From Frankiaceae bacterium (GTDB taxonomy: Bacteria; Actinomycetota; Actinomycetes; BP-191): 64,000 nucleotides of DNA. The translations under genes were made by a program, and so were the position numbers. Positions 13,503 to 22,706 of the stretch are shown in pieces (the stretch's first letter is position 1; each line of letters begins with the position of its first letter). Location: assembly GCA_030840645.1 (NCBI GenBank), contig JAVEEC010000043.1:27777-91776 (forward strand), in the 5' to 3' direction. The notes under the pieces are model-generated. The model was not told the DNA's origin. It did not search any database and saw only the letters and a program-made list of their open reading frames with translations.

Positions 13503-13723
13503 GACCCATCCTCGGGTAGTCGGTGTGGAAGCAGCCTAACCGGGTCAGGCCGTCTGATGCTTCCCCGTAGCGCGCGCGGGTACCCATCCCGGTCACGGAA
13601 CCGTTCGCCGGGGCGGGCGTCCCCGCCTGCGAAGATCACCAAAAGGTTCCCCCGACGTTTGTCGTGGGGCTACTGTGGTTACCAATGGGGAAGTATGGAA
13701 GACGTGACGGGTTCCTACGGGCC

Positions 13724-14224
13724 ATGACGAAAGAAGACATCGTGACGCTGTCGAAGCTCGCCGCAGTCTCGTTCGCGGCGGTGGTGGTGCTCGCTCCGGC
13801 GACCGCCGCATACGCCCAGGTCCCGTACCCGCCGACCGTGGGCAACGCCCGCGTCAGCGCGACCGCCGTCAAGCCGGGCGGCTGCGTGACGTTCTCCGGC
13901 GACGGCTTCCTGCCCGCGAGCCCGGTCGTCGTCACCGACGACGGTGCCGCCGTCACCACCGTCACGACGGGTACCGACGGCTCGTTCAGCACCCAGGTCT
14001 GCCCGAGCGTCCTGGGCGTCCACCTGATCCGCGGCGCGGGCACCGGCACCAACGGCGCCGCCCGCGTCCTGAGCGCGTCCGTCACCGTCTCGGCCACCGG
14101 CCTGGCCGGTACCGGCGCCGCGAACACCGTTCCGATGGTGGCCGTCGGCGCGGGCATGATCCTCGCCGGCGCGGGCGCGGTCGTCGTGGCGAGCCGCCGC
14201 CGCCGCGCCACCGCCGTCGCCTAG
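13724..14224 (+). CDS. secreted protein with LAGTG sortase signal
   Basis: 166 aa from the ATG; the GTG at 13742 is an alternative that gives a more compact signal peptide (TLSKLAAVSFAAVVVLAP...AYA). The mature part has one Ig-like/filamin-like beta domain with two Cys (GGCVTF and TQVCPS) and the pattern TFSGDGF, similar in style to two secreted proteins near 60 and 62 kb. The C-terminus LAGTG (127-131), a hydrophobic segment and RRRR form a class E-type (LAxTG) sorting signal. No function can be assigned beyond a wall-attached or membrane-retained exported protein. Confidence 0.75.
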   Translation: MTKEDIVTLSKLAAVSFAAVVVLAPATAAYAQVPYPPTVGNARVSATAVKPGGCVTFSGDGFLPASPVVVTDDGAAVTTVTTGTDGSFSTQVCPSVLGVHLIRGAGTGTNGAARVLSASVTVSATGLAGTGAANTVPMVAVGAGMILAGAGAVVVASRRRRATAVA

Positions 14225-14264
14225 CCCTCAGAGCCCGGCCGCCGTCGGCGGCCCTGGAGCAGCC

Positions 14265-16082
14265 GTGCCAGCCGTCCTGAGTGCCCCCGCCCAACGGCGG
14301 GAGGTCGCGCAGGGTGCCGTCGACGCGCTGGCGTGGTTCGCCGCCGTGCCGGTCGCGACGCTGCTGCGGTACGAGTTCGTCACCGCCGACGTGACGGCCC
14401 GCGGCGTCCTCGCCATCGCGCTGTTCGCGGCGAGCGCGCAGGTCGTGTCCGGCTACGTCGTCGGCGTGTACATCGGCCGCTGGCGGTACGGCAGCTTCGA
14501 CGAGGTCGCCGCGCTGACCCAGAGCGTCGTCGTGGCGACGGTGCTCACGCTGCTCGTCGACTGGGCGTCCGGCGTTCCGCGCTGGGTCCCGTTCGGCGCC
14601 GTCGTCGGCAGCGGGGTGATCGCGCTCGTTCTCATGGCCGGGGTCAGGTACGCCGTCCGCCTCGTCCGCGAACGCCGCCGCCGGCCGGTCGACACGACCG
14701 AGCGGCTGCTCGTGTTCGGCGCGGGCGACGGCGGCGTGCAGGTCATCACGTCGCTGCTCCGCGACCCGGCCAGCGTCTACCTCCCGGTCGGCCTGCTCGA
14801 CGACGACCCGGCCAAGCGGCAGCTCCGCATCTGCGGCGTGCCCGTCCTCGGCGACCGGACCCGGCTGGAGCACGTCGCCGAACGCGTCGAGGCCACGACC
14901 CTGCTGATCGCCGTGCCGAGCGCCGACTCGGCCGTCATCGCCGGCCTGACCGAGTCCGCCGAGGCGGCCGGGCTCGCCGTCAAGGTGCTCCCCCCGGTCA
15001 GCGAGCTGGTCGGGGGCCTGGTCACCGGCCACGACATCCGCGACGTGAGCGAGGCCGACCTGCTCGGCCGGCACCAGGTCGAGACCGACGTCGACTCCGT
15101 TGCCGCGTACCTCACCGGCCGGCGGGTGCTCGTCACCGGCGCCGGCGGCTCGATCGGGTCCGAGCTCTGCCGCCAGATCCACCGCTTCTCGCCCGCCGAG
15201 CTGGTCATGCTGGACCGCGACGAGACGATGCTGCACGACGTCCAGCTCTCCATCGACGGCCGGGCGCTGCTCGACTCGCCTGACGTCGTCCTGGCCGACA
15301 TCCGCGACGCCGAGGCGATCGACCGGGTGTTCGCGCGGCACCGCCCGGACGTGGTGTTCCATGCCGCCGCCCTCAAGCACCTGCCGATGCTCGAACGCCA
15401 CCCCGACGAGTCGCTCAAGAGCAACGTGCTCGGCACGCTCAACGTCCTGCGCGCCGCGCAGCGGTACGGCGTCGAGCGGTTCGTGAACATCTCGACCGAC
15501 AAGGCCGCCAACCCGTCCAGTGTCCTCGGCTACACCAAGCGGGTCGCCGAGCGCCTCACCGCGTACGTCGCCGCGGAGACCGGCGGCGACTTCCTCTCCG
15601 TGCGGTTCGGCAACGTCCTCGGCTCGCGCGGCTCGGTGCTGCCGACGTTCCGCGCCCAGGTCGAGGCGGGCGGGCCGATCACGGTCACCCACAAGGACGT
15701 CACGCGGTACTTCATGACCGTCGAGGAGGCCGTCCAGCTCGTCGTCCAGGCGGGCGCGATCGGGCGCCCTGGCGAGGCGCTCGTCCTCGACATGGGCGAG
15801 CCCGTTCGCATCAACGACGTCGCCCGGCGGCTGGCGGCGCGCGCGACGCGACCTGTGAAGATCGCGTACACCGGGCTGCGGCCCGGCGAGAAGCTGCACG
15901 AGGAGCTGCTCGGGACGGGCGAGCTGGACCGCCGCCCGATCCACCCGCTCGTCTCCCACGTCGACGTGCCGCCGCTCGACCCGGAGCGCGTACTCGCGGT
16001 GGACCTCGCCGCACCCGCCGACGAGCTGGTGGGCCGCCTCGCGGCGCTCGCCGCCGTCGACATCGACCGCGCCCGCCGCTAG
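14265..16082 (+). CDS. membrane UDP-GlcNAc 4,6-dehydratase (PglF/CapD family)
   Basis: 605 aa. Four hydrophobic segments occupy about residues 15-130. A first Rossmann-like CoA-binding domain starts at LLVFGAGDGG (about 147). The catalytic SDR domain starts at VLVTGAGGSIGSELC (288-302) and contains STDKAANP (410-417) and GYTKR (422-426). As in this family, the canonical SDR tyrosine is missing: Leu421 stands four residues before Lys425. These enzymes make UDP-4-keto-6-deoxy-GlcNAc, the substrate for the PglE-like aminotransferase encoded 8 kb downstream. The GTG start is supported by the immediate start of homology-like sequence. A broader 'polysaccharide biosynthesis dehydratase' call is safe. 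Confidence 0.9.
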   Translation: MPAVLSAPAQRREVAQGAVDALAWFAAVPVATLLRYEFVTADVTARGVLAIALFAASAQVVSGYVVGVYIGRWRYGSFDEVAALTQSVVVATVLTLLVDWASGVPRWVPFGAVVGSGVIALVLMAGVRYAVRLVRERRRRPVDTTERLLVFGAGDGGVQVITSLLRDPASVYLPVGLLDDDPAKRQLRICGVPVLGDRTRLEHVAERVEATTLLIAVPSADSAVIAGLTESAEAAGLAVKVLPPVSELVGGLVTGHDIRDVSEADLLGRHQVETDVDSVAAYLTGRRVLVTGAGGSIGSELCRQIHRFSPAELVMLDRDETMLHDVQLSIDGRALLDSPDVVLADIRDAEAIDRVFARHRPDVVFHAAALKHLPMLERHPDESLKSNVLGTLNVLRAAQRYGVERFVNISTDKAANPSSVLGYTKRVAERLTAYVAAETGGDFLSVRFGNVLGSRGSVLPTFRAQVEAGGPITVTHKDVTRYFMTVEEAVQLVVQAGAIGRPGEALVLDMGEPVRINDVARRLAARATRPVKIAYTGLRPGEKLHEELLGTGELDRRPIHPLVSHVDVPPLDPERVLAVDLAAPADELVGRLAALAAVDIDRARR

Positions 16083-17812
16083 CGGACCCGTACCGCGACC
16101 TCGTCGGGGACGACCAGCGGGGGCTCGCGGACCAGCGGCCGCCCCGGCGGGACCTGCGCGAGCCGTAGCGTCAGCACCGCCTCGTGGCCGGGGTCGACGT
16201 CCACGTACGCCGACCAGACGGGGTGGCCGCGCTGCAGCTCGGACTCCACGGCGATCGCGCGCCCGTCGAGCGCCGCACCCTCCAGCAGCGAGCCGAACGC
16301 CCCGAACACCGAGACGTACGTGTGCTGCTCGCCCGGCCGGAACCCCGCGCCCGGCGGCAGGTCGAGCCGGCCGCGGACGTACGCGGGCAGCCCCGGCGGG
16401 GCGAGGTTGCGCAGCCGGACCTCGACCGTTCCCGTGCCGTCGCGGCGACGGTCGTAGCTGATCGAGCGGCGGACGTAGTAGTCGAGCTTGTTGCCGGCCG
16501 CGTTGACCGTCGTGACCTCGAGGTACGGCCCCGGCTTGTCGGGCAGCACGCCCGCGAGCGGCATCGTCTCCAGCAGGGCCCGCTCGCCCGGGTGGGTCGA
16601 CGCGATCTGCAGGTGACGGCTCCCGGCCGCGTCGGCCAGCGCCGTCACCAGCCCGGCCGTCGGGCCGCGGCCGGACGTGAGGTCGCGGTAGACGGCGACC
16701 GCGACCTGCTGGAGGAACAGGTCGCGCAGGTGCCCGTTCGTCGCGAACCGCGCGTACGCGTCCCGCTCGGTCAGCCGCACGACGTTCGCCGCGGTCACCT
16801 GCTCGCCGCTCGGCAGCGTCGTCGGTCCGGTCACCGTGAGCAGTCCGGAGAGGGCGACAGGGTCGATCGCGATCGTGCCGTCGAGGCGTTCGCCCCGGGT
16901 CCGCAGCCACAGCGCGGTCCAGATCTGGTCGGCGTCGGGGAAGTGCGGGGAGAGGTTCCCGCTCGTCCACCACGAGTCGGCGTAGAAGCGGCCGTACCGC
17001 GTCACGAAGTCCGGCGGCATCCGGGTCGCCGGGACCGGCGTGGTGTTGCGCAGCTCCTCGGCGACGCCGAGCCGGGTCAGCCGCAGCCGGCCGTGGTCGG
17101 CTTCGAGGATGCCCCACGCGCCGAGGAAGCCGCCGGAGCCGCGCATCTCGGCGTTGTTGAGGATCGCCAGGAAGTACCGCCGCACCCCCGAGCCGCCGAG
17201 CATGTCCGGCGCGAGCCGCGCGGCGAGCGTCGCCGTCGACACCGAGGTCCGCAACGTCTCGAGCTGGTCCAGCAGCGCGGCCCGCCCGCGCCCGACCGAG
17301 CCGAGGAGGAACGTCGAGGGCAGAGCGCGGACCGCGCCCTCGGTCCTCGCGACCGAGGCGCCGACCCGCGCGAGGTCCGGCTGCGCGGCGCGCAGCGGTT
17401 CGAGCCGTACACCGCCGGCGTTGTCGCGCAACGACTCCAGCGAGAGCCCAGCCGCGACCCGGTCCAGGTCGGGGAACGTGCGCGTCGCGAGGTCGTCGAC
17501 GGCCCGCGCCAGGCCTCCGCCCGTCCGCAGCGACCGGCCGAACCACGGCACGTGCGAGAGCACCCGCCACACCGGGTCGGACGTCAGCCGCCGCGCGGCG
17601 TGGGTGTCGCGCTGGATCGCGGCGAGCCGCGCAGGCACCGAGGCGCGGTCGGCGGAGAGCGCGTCCTGGAGCGTGGGCACCGCGGCCCGCGCGGCGTCGA
17701 GCCGCACCCGCGCCCGCATGCCGCGTACGCCGACCCAGCCGACGAGCAGCACGGCGACGGCGAGTGCGACCAGCAGGGCCCGGACGATCGTGCGTCGTCG
17801 CGGGACGGTCAC
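16079..17812 (-). CDS. DUF4012 domain protein
   Basis: 577 aa. N-terminal membrane anchor (about residues 10-30), then a long extracytoplasmic region. Recognisable DUF4012 segments include LAILNNAEMRGSGGFLGAWG, the TRYGRFYADSWW region and DGTIAIDPVALSGLL. The family is frequent in actinobacterial and chloroflexal exopolysaccharide loci; its biochemical role is unknown. The GTG overlaps the stop of the upstream unknown gene (GTGA), so both are co-translated. The 3' end overlaps the end of the convergent dehydratase gene by 4 bp. Confidence 0.85.
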   Translation of the reverse strand: MTVPRRRTIVRALLVALAVAVLLVGWVGVRGMRARVRLDAARAAVPTLQDALSADRASVPARLAAIQRDTHAARRLTSDPVWRVLSHVPWFGRSLRTGGGLARAVDDLATRTFPDLDRVAAGLSLESLRDNAGGVRLEPLRAAQPDLARVGASVARTEGAVRALPSTFLLGSVGRGRAALLDQLETLRTSVSTATLAARLAPDMLGGSGVRRYFLAILNNAEMRGSGGFLGAWGILEADHGRLRLTRLGVAEELRNTTPVPATRMPPDFVTRYGRFYADSWWTSGNLSPHFPDADQIWTALWLRTRGERLDGTIAIDPVALSGLLTVTGPTTLPSGEQVTAANVVRLTERDAYARFATNGHLRDLFLQQVAVAVYRDLTSGRGPTAGLVTALADAAGSRHLQIASTHPGERALLETMPLAGVLPDKPGPYLEVTTVNAAGNKLDYYVRRSISYDRRRDGTGTVEVRLRNLAPPGLPAYVRGRLDLPPGAGFRPGEQHTYVSVFGAFGSLLEGAALDGRAIAVESELQRGHPVWSAYVDVDPGHEAVLTLRLAQVPPGRPLVREPPLVVPDEVAVRVR

Positions 17813-18441
17813 CCGCCCGGACCCCAGCGGGGCTGCCGCCGTCCGGCCGCGGACGGCTCGACCGGCTCGATCTCGACTGCCTGCTCCGGCTCGGCGGGCG
17901 CCGCAGGCTCCTCCGGCGCCGGCTCGGCCAGGTCGACCATCTCGAACGGCGCGAACATCTCCGGCGACAGCCCCTCGACGAGGAACCGCTCGACGTCGGC
18001 GAGCGCCTCCGCCGCGGTCTCCGCGGCAGCGACCACGGCCGCGACCCGGTCGGCGAGCGGGTTGTCGGTGGCGCGCAGCCCCGCGACAGCCGCGTGCCCG
18101 CGCGCGGAGCCGAACGTCAGCGCCTCGGTCGCGTGCCACCACGCGTCGTGCGGCAGGACGATCGACAGCGACGTCGCGGTCACGGCGGGGCGCTCGGTGG
18201 CGAGGCCGGGGAGGTGCTGCTCGTCCCAGAGGTGGCCGAGCGCGAGCACGTCCGCGACGACCTCGTACATCGAGGAGACGCAGGAGCGCACCCGGCCGGC
18301 GACGAGCGCGGCCGCCGGGTCGTCCGCGGCGACCCGGGTCAGGACGTCAAACGGCCCGATCGCGCGCGACACCGGAGCGAGCGCGTCGAGCAGGGCCTGC
18401 ACCGACTCATGAAGAGCGGAGACCGCTCGCACCGCGTCCAC
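17809..18441 (-). CDS. unknown protein encoded upstream of DUF4012
   Basis: 210 aa with no motif I recognise. The sequence is mostly alpha-helical, with a His/Trp-containing middle (ALGHLWDEQHLP, LPHDAWWHATEAL) and an acidic Pro/Glu-rich C-terminus (from about residue 170). No signal peptide or membrane segment is visible, so it is probably cytosolic. Its stop overlaps the DUF4012 start and the Asp-box gene lies 20 bp upstream, which suggests a three-gene leftward operon. The GTG start was chosen because it precedes the first credible helix; the upstream frame is arginine-rich shadow sequence. Confidence 0.6.
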   Translation of the reverse strand: MDAVRAVSALHESVQALLDALAPVSRAIGPFDVLTRVAADDPAAALVAGRVRSCVSSMYEVVADVLALGHLWDEQHLPGLATERPAVTATSLSIVLPHDAWWHATEALTFGSARGHAAVAGLRATDNPLADRVAAVVAAAETAAEALADVERFLVEGLSPEMFAPFEMVDLAEPAPEEPAAPAEPEQAVEIEPVEPSAAGRRQPRWGPGG

Positions 18442-18461
18442 GTTCGCATCGTAACCGCGCG

Positions 18462-19466
18462 TCAGCCCGTCCAGGTGCCGCCGCCGTCGGTGCTGCGCAA
18501 CGACCGCGTCGTCCCGCCCGCCACCACGACCGCCAGCGCGGTCCGCGCATCGGCGAACGTCACCGCCAGCACCCGCGTCACCGACGCCGCCGAACGCGCC
18601 GGGCAGGGCCGTGCGGTCCAGCCCTCGCCGGCGTTGGTGCTGACCCGCAGCTGCCCCTCCGGGCAGCCCGCGCCGCGGATCAGCGTCCAGCCGACCGTTC
18701 CCGGCAGGAAGTCCAGCGCCACAACGACTCCGGCGCTCGCGAGCCCGGTCTCGGGCCGCCGCCCGGCGAGGCGCTGCCAGGTCGTGCCGCCGTCGTACGT
18801 CCGCAGCAACAGCCGCCGCGCGCCCGACGCGTCCTGGCAGAGCAGCCAGGCGATGTTCCCGGTCGCCGCGCTGACCAGCGACGGCGGGCCTGCGGCGTTC
18901 GTACGGCAGCCGTTCGTGGCGGTCGCCGAGCCACGGCGTACGCCGCCCGCGCCGGCCGACCAGACCCCGCCGCCCGCGACGACGTCGGCGGCCGTGGTCC
19001 CGGCGGGCACGACGGCGGGGCGCCAGGTGAGGCCGCCGTCCGCCGACGTCGCGGCGGCCGGGCGGCACGCGGCGTCCAGGCCGCGCGCGAGACCGTTGGC
19101 CCCGGCCAGCGAGAGCTGCTCAACGACGGCGAGCGGGGACGTGCGCGCGGTCCAGGTGCGGCCCCCGTCGGCGCTGCGCTCGTACGCCCCGTGCGGGCCC
19201 GGACAGCCGGTACCGGTCCAGCGCAGCGCGACGCTGCCCGCCGCCGCGAGCGCGGCCCGCTGGTCGGTCATGACCGGCGGGCTCGCGGTCGCCGGCGGCG
19301 GCGGCGCGGACGTCGGGAGCGCGGTGGGCCCCGAGTCGCTGGTGGGCAGCAACGCTGACGGCCGCGGGTTGCGGCGTACGGACTGCACGGCGACGACGAG
19401 GACGGCGAGTGCCAGCACGACCAGGAACACGTCGGCGGCACGCCTCGCCGGACGAGACAAGACCAC
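18462..19466 (-). CDS. membrane-anchored Asp-box (BNR) beta-propeller protein
   Basis: 334 aa. A signal anchor at about residues 12-30 is followed by a Pro/Ala/Ser linker. The extracytoplasmic region has five Asp-box repeats of the S-x-D-x-G-x-T-W type: SADGGRTWTA, SADGGLTWRP, TYDGGTTWQR, STNAGEGWTA, STDGGGTWTG. Such repeats build sialidase-like or Ycf48-like propellers; no sialidase catalytic residues (RIP, Arg triad) are obvious, so a binding or scaffold role is more likely. It is first in the operon with the DUF4012 gene. Confidence 0.78.
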   Translation of the reverse strand: MVLSRPARRAADVFLVVLALAVLVVAVQSVRRNPRPSALLPTSDSGPTALPTSAPPPPATASPPVMTDQRAALAAAGSVALRWTGTGCPGPHGAYERSADGGRTWTARTSPLAVVEQLSLAGANGLARGLDAACRPAAATSADGGLTWRPAVVPAGTTAADVVAGGGVWSAGAGGVRRGSATATNGCRTNAAGPPSLVSAATGNIAWLLCQDASGARRLLLRTYDGGTTWQRLAGRRPETGLASAGVVVALDFLPGTVGWTLIRGAGCPEGQLRVSTNAGEGWTARPCPARSAASVTRVLAVTFADARTALAVVVAGGTTRSLRSTDGGGTWTG

Positions 19467-19542
19467 GCGCCCCTTCCCACCCTGGTACGGCCATTGAACA
19501 GCATCGCCCGCGCGAAACCCCGCAGGTCAGGGCCCGGGTAGC

Positions 19543-21513
19543 GTGCAACGCGTGACGACCGAGCGGGAGCCGCGGCTGCGCCGGATCGCCGGTGACGTCC
19601 GCGCGCTCGGCCTCGCGGCGCCGGTCCGCGCCGGGTACGAGGCGTCGAAGCGCGCCGGCGGCCACCGCCTGGTGTTCGGCCGGCTCCGTTCCGCCGACGC
19701 CGTCGACGCGCCGGACACCGTGCTGGCGCCGCCCCGATGCGTGCCCGGGGAGGCGAGGGCGCGGACGCTGGCCGACGCGCGCACGATCCTCGGCGGCACC
19801 GCACCGGTCTTCGGCCGGGCGGTCCCGCTGGCCCTGGGATGGCACACGGCGCCGGACACGGGCAGCGACTGGAGCCGGGCGCCGTGGTGGCAGGTCGACA
19901 TCCGTTCCGGGGACCGGGTCGCCGACGTGAAGTGGACCTGGGAGCTCGGCCGCCACCGGCACCTGCTGGTCCTCGCCCGCGCCGCGTGGCTGGAGTCGGC
20001 CGACGCCGCGTGGCTCGACGCCCTGGTCGCGCACCTGCGTTCGTGGGTCGCCGAAAACGCGCCCGAGCAGGGCGTGCACTGGTACTCGAACCTCGAGATC
20101 GCGCTGCGCGCCCTGGTCTGGCTGCAGGTGCTCGGCCTGGCCGGCGACCGCCTGCCGCCGGACCTGGCTCGCGACATGTACCGGCACCTCGACCACGGCC
20201 GGCGGCACCTGCTGGCCGACCTGCCCTACACGATGACCAGCATGCGCAACAACCACCTGCTCGGCGACGGGCTGGGTCTGATCGCGCTGGGTACGGCGTT
20301 CCGGAAGCCGCGGTCGCGGGCGGTCGGCGAGCGGCTGTTCGACGCGCAGCTGGCCAGGCACATGCGGCCGGACGGCTCGATGATCGAGGACTCGCTGTCC
20401 TACCACCGGTTCGTCACCGAGATGCTCGCGGTCCGCGTCCTGCTCGGCGGCGCGCCGCCCGCCGTGGGCGACGCGCTCGCGCGCTCCGGCGCGTTCCTGA
20501 GCCGCCTCGGCGTCCTGGACGGCGGCGTCCCGCAGTACGGCGACTGGGACGAGGGCCGGGTCCTCGGCTCGTCCGGCGACCCGCTCGACGTCGCGGGCGC
20601 CGCCGCCCTCGCGCTCTCGCTCGCGGGCACCGGCGCGAACGACGCGTGGCGGGCGGCGTACGACGAGTGCGCGTGGTACGCCGCGCCCGCCACGCCGCTC
20701 GACCCGCCCGCGGCCGTGCGCGACGGCACGCCGGTCGGCGGTGGCTTCGCCCGCAGCGCGCGCGGCCCGTGGACGGCGTTCCTCAAGGCGGGTGGCGGTA
20801 CGTCGCACCAGCACGCCGACCTCTGCTCGACCGCCGTGCGGTACGGCGACCGGTGGGTCGTCGGCGACCCGGGGACGGGGACGTACAACGGCCCGATCGA
20901 CCAGCGCAACGCGTTCCGGTCGTCGTCCGCGCACAGCGTGCTGCGGCTCGGCGGCGCGGACCAGCTCGTGCCGCACCGCGCATTCCGCTGGCGGCACGCG
21001 GCCACCGGCGTCGTCGGTCCGCCGCCCGACGTGCCCGGCTACGTCGTCTCGTGGGGGGTGCACGATGCGTACCGCCGCCTTCCGAACGGTGGCCGGGTCG
21101 CCCGCCTCGTCGTCCTGGACGACGACGGCGTGACGGTCGCCGACGTGACCGAGGCGGCGCCCGGCACGCCGTGGGCGCTCACCCTGCCCCTGCACCCGGA
21201 TGTCGAGCTCGACGGCGCCGAGTTCGCGTTGCGGACACCGGGCACCGCGGAGCCGGTGCGCGGCAGCGAGGAGCCGTACGCCGGCTGGTGGAGCGAGACG
21301 TACGGCAGCGCCGTTCCGGCGACCTGGCTGCACTGCTCCGGCACGGTGGACGGCCCTGTCGTCTGGTCGGTACGCAGGCCGGGAAGCCCTGCGCCGCAGC
21401 GACTTCCGGACGGCATCCGGGTGGGGACGGCCGACCTGCACGTCGCGTTCGACGACGACGGAGTCACGCTGCGCGCCGCCAGTCAGGTCCGGTCTGTGAG
21501 CCTGCGCCGGTGA
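19543..21513 (+). CDS. heparinase II/III family protein
   Basis: 656 aa. An alpha/alpha-toroid N-terminal domain carries the conserved HWYSNLEIALR and TSMRNNHLLGDGLGLI motifs. The beta-sandwich lyase domain follows (GGTSHQHADLCS, with the catalytic-type His, then RNAFRSSSAHSVLRLGG). The family cleaves uronic-acid polysaccharides by beta-elimination. Within Wzx/Wzy loci such genes are thought to trim or modify the nascent polymer. No signal peptide is visible. The GTG at 19543 could be replaced by the one at 19552. Its stop overlaps the next glycosyltransferase start (GTGA). Confidence 0.88.
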   Translation: MQRVTTEREPRLRRIAGDVRALGLAAPVRAGYEASKRAGGHRLVFGRLRSADAVDAPDTVLAPPRCVPGEARARTLADARTILGGTAPVFGRAVPLALGWHTAPDTGSDWSRAPWWQVDIRSGDRVADVKWTWELGRHRHLLVLARAAWLESADAAWLDALVAHLRSWVAENAPEQGVHWYSNLEIALRALVWLQVLGLAGDRLPPDLARDMYRHLDHGRRHLLADLPYTMTSMRNNHLLGDGLGLIALGTAFRKPRSRAVGERLFDAQLARHMRPDGSMIEDSLSYHRFVTEMLAVRVLLGGAPPAVGDALARSGAFLSRLGVLDGGVPQYGDWDEGRVLGSSGDPLDVAGAAALALSLAGTGANDAWRAAYDECAWYAAPATPLDPPAAVRDGTPVGGGFARSARGPWTAFLKAGGGTSHQHADLCSTAVRYGDRWVVGDPGTGTYNGPIDQRNAFRSSSAHSVLRLGGADQLVPHRAFRWRHAATGVVGPPPDVPGYVVSWGVHDAYRRLPNGGRVARLVVLDDDGVTVADVTEAAPGTPWALTLPLHPDVELDGAEFALRTPGTAEPVRGSEEPYAGWWSETYGSAVPATWLHCSGTVDGPVVWSVRRPGSPAPQRLPDGIRVGTADLHVAFDDDGVTLRAASQVRSVSLRR

Positions 21514-22706
21514 ACCGCCGGGTCGTGGTCCTCAACCACTTCGCCGCGCCCCGGGGTGCCCCCGGCGGCACGCGGCACGTCGAGCTGTTCTCGCGCCTGC
21601 GGCGCTGGGACGCGACGGTGATCGGCTCGCGGGTCAACTACCTCACGCGCGAGCCCGTCCACCTGGACGACGACCTGTACCGCACCGTGCCCGTCCTCCC
21701 GTACCGGAGCAACGGCGCCGCCCGAATCCTGAACTGGTGCTCGTACGCCGTCACCGCGCTGGTTGCGGCGCTGCGGCTGCCAAGACCCGACGTCGTGTAC
21801 GCGTCGTCGCCGCACCTGCTGACCGGACTGGCCGGGTGGGCGCTCGCGCGGCTGCGCCGGGCGTCGTTCGTGCTGGAGCTGCGCGACCTCTGGCCGGTCG
21901 TCCTCGTGGAGATGGGGCAGCTCTCGCGGACGTCACCGCTGTACCGGCTGCTCAGGTCGCTCGAACGCTTCCTCTACCGTAAGGCGGACGCGATCGTGGT
22001 GCTGGCCGAGGGAGTGCGCCGGGTGCTGGTCGAGGACGAGGGCGTCGCCGCGGACCGGGTGTACTTCGTCCCGAACGGCGCCGACCCCGCCGACTTCGTT
22101 CCGTCCGCGCCGCGGGCGGCACTGCGCGAGCGATACGGGCTCGACGGCATGGTGTTCGCGTACACCGGCGCGCACGGTCCGGCGAACGGCCTCGACCTCG
22201 TCCTCGACGCCGCGGCCGAGGTCGCGGAGCAGCTGCCGGACGTACGGTTCCTGCTCGTCGGCGACGGCGTCGCCAAGGCGGCGCTGCGGGAGCGGGCGGC
22301 GCGCGAGGGGCTGCGCAACGTGGCGTTCCGGGCGCCCGTGCCGAAGGACGAGATGCCGGACCTGCTCGGCGCCGTGGACGTCGGGCTGCACGTGCTGGCC
22401 GACGTGCCGTTGTTCCGCTACGGCGTCAGCCCGAACAAGCTCTACGACTACCTCGCGGCCGGGCTGCCGGTCCTCACCAACACCGGCGGCGAGGTCGCCG
22501 CTCTCGTCGACGCCGCGAATGCGGGCGTCGCCGTCGCGCCCGACGGCATCGCGGACGGCGTCCGCGCGCTGGCGGGCAGGAACGCGGAGGAGCTGCGCCG
22601 GTTCGGCGACGACGGCCGGGCGTACCTGGCCGCGACCCGCTCGCGGTCGTCGCTCGCGGAACGCGTCGAGACCCTGCTGGACGACCTGGCCGGCGCCCGT
22701 GCGTGA
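21510..22706 (+). CDS. glycosyltransferase family 4 (WbuB-like)
   Basis: 398 aa GT-B enzyme. N-terminal acceptor half VVVLNHFAAPRGAPGGTRHVEL and DVVYASSPHLLTGL; C-terminal nucleotide-sugar half with VYFVPNGADPADF, FAYTGAHGPANGLDLVLDA and SPNKLYDYLAAGLPVL (E/D-x7-E-like region). The arrangement resembles WbuB/WbnK-type enzymes of O-antigen loci. It is co-translated with the heparinase-like gene and overlaps the following acetyltransferase gene by 8 bp, giving an operon that runs to the aminotransferase gene. Confidence 0.9.
   Translation: MNRRVVVLNHFAAPRGAPGGTRHVELFSRLRRWDATVIGSRVNYLTREPVHLDDDLYRTVPVLPYRSNGAARILNWCSYAVTALVAALRLPRPDVVYASSPHLLTGLAGWALARLRRASFVLELRDLWPVVLVEMGQLSRTSPLYRLLRSLERFLYRKADAIVVLAEGVRRVLVEDEGVAADRVYFVPNGADPADFVPSAPRAALRERYGLDGMVFAYTGAHGPANGLDLVLDAAAEVAEQLPDVRFLLVGDGVAKAALRERAAREGLRNVAFRAPVPKDEMPDLLGAVDVGLHVLADVPLFRYGVSPNKLYDYLAAGLPVLTNTGGEVAALVDAANAGVAVAPDGIADGVRALAGRNAEELRRFGDDGRAYLAATRSRSSLAERVETLLDDLAGARA

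Noticed and set aside
13620..13700. Possible structured leader or riboswitch before the LAGTG protein.
   Set aside because: Only a short imperfect hairpin (CCCCGAC...GTCGTGGGG) is visible; no known riboswitch core can be drawn.
16079..18142. Longer start for the DUF4012 protein (110 more codons).
   Set aside because: The added part overlaps the upstream gene in another frame and is Arg/Gly/Ala-rich; the GTG at 17812 gives a proper signal anchor.
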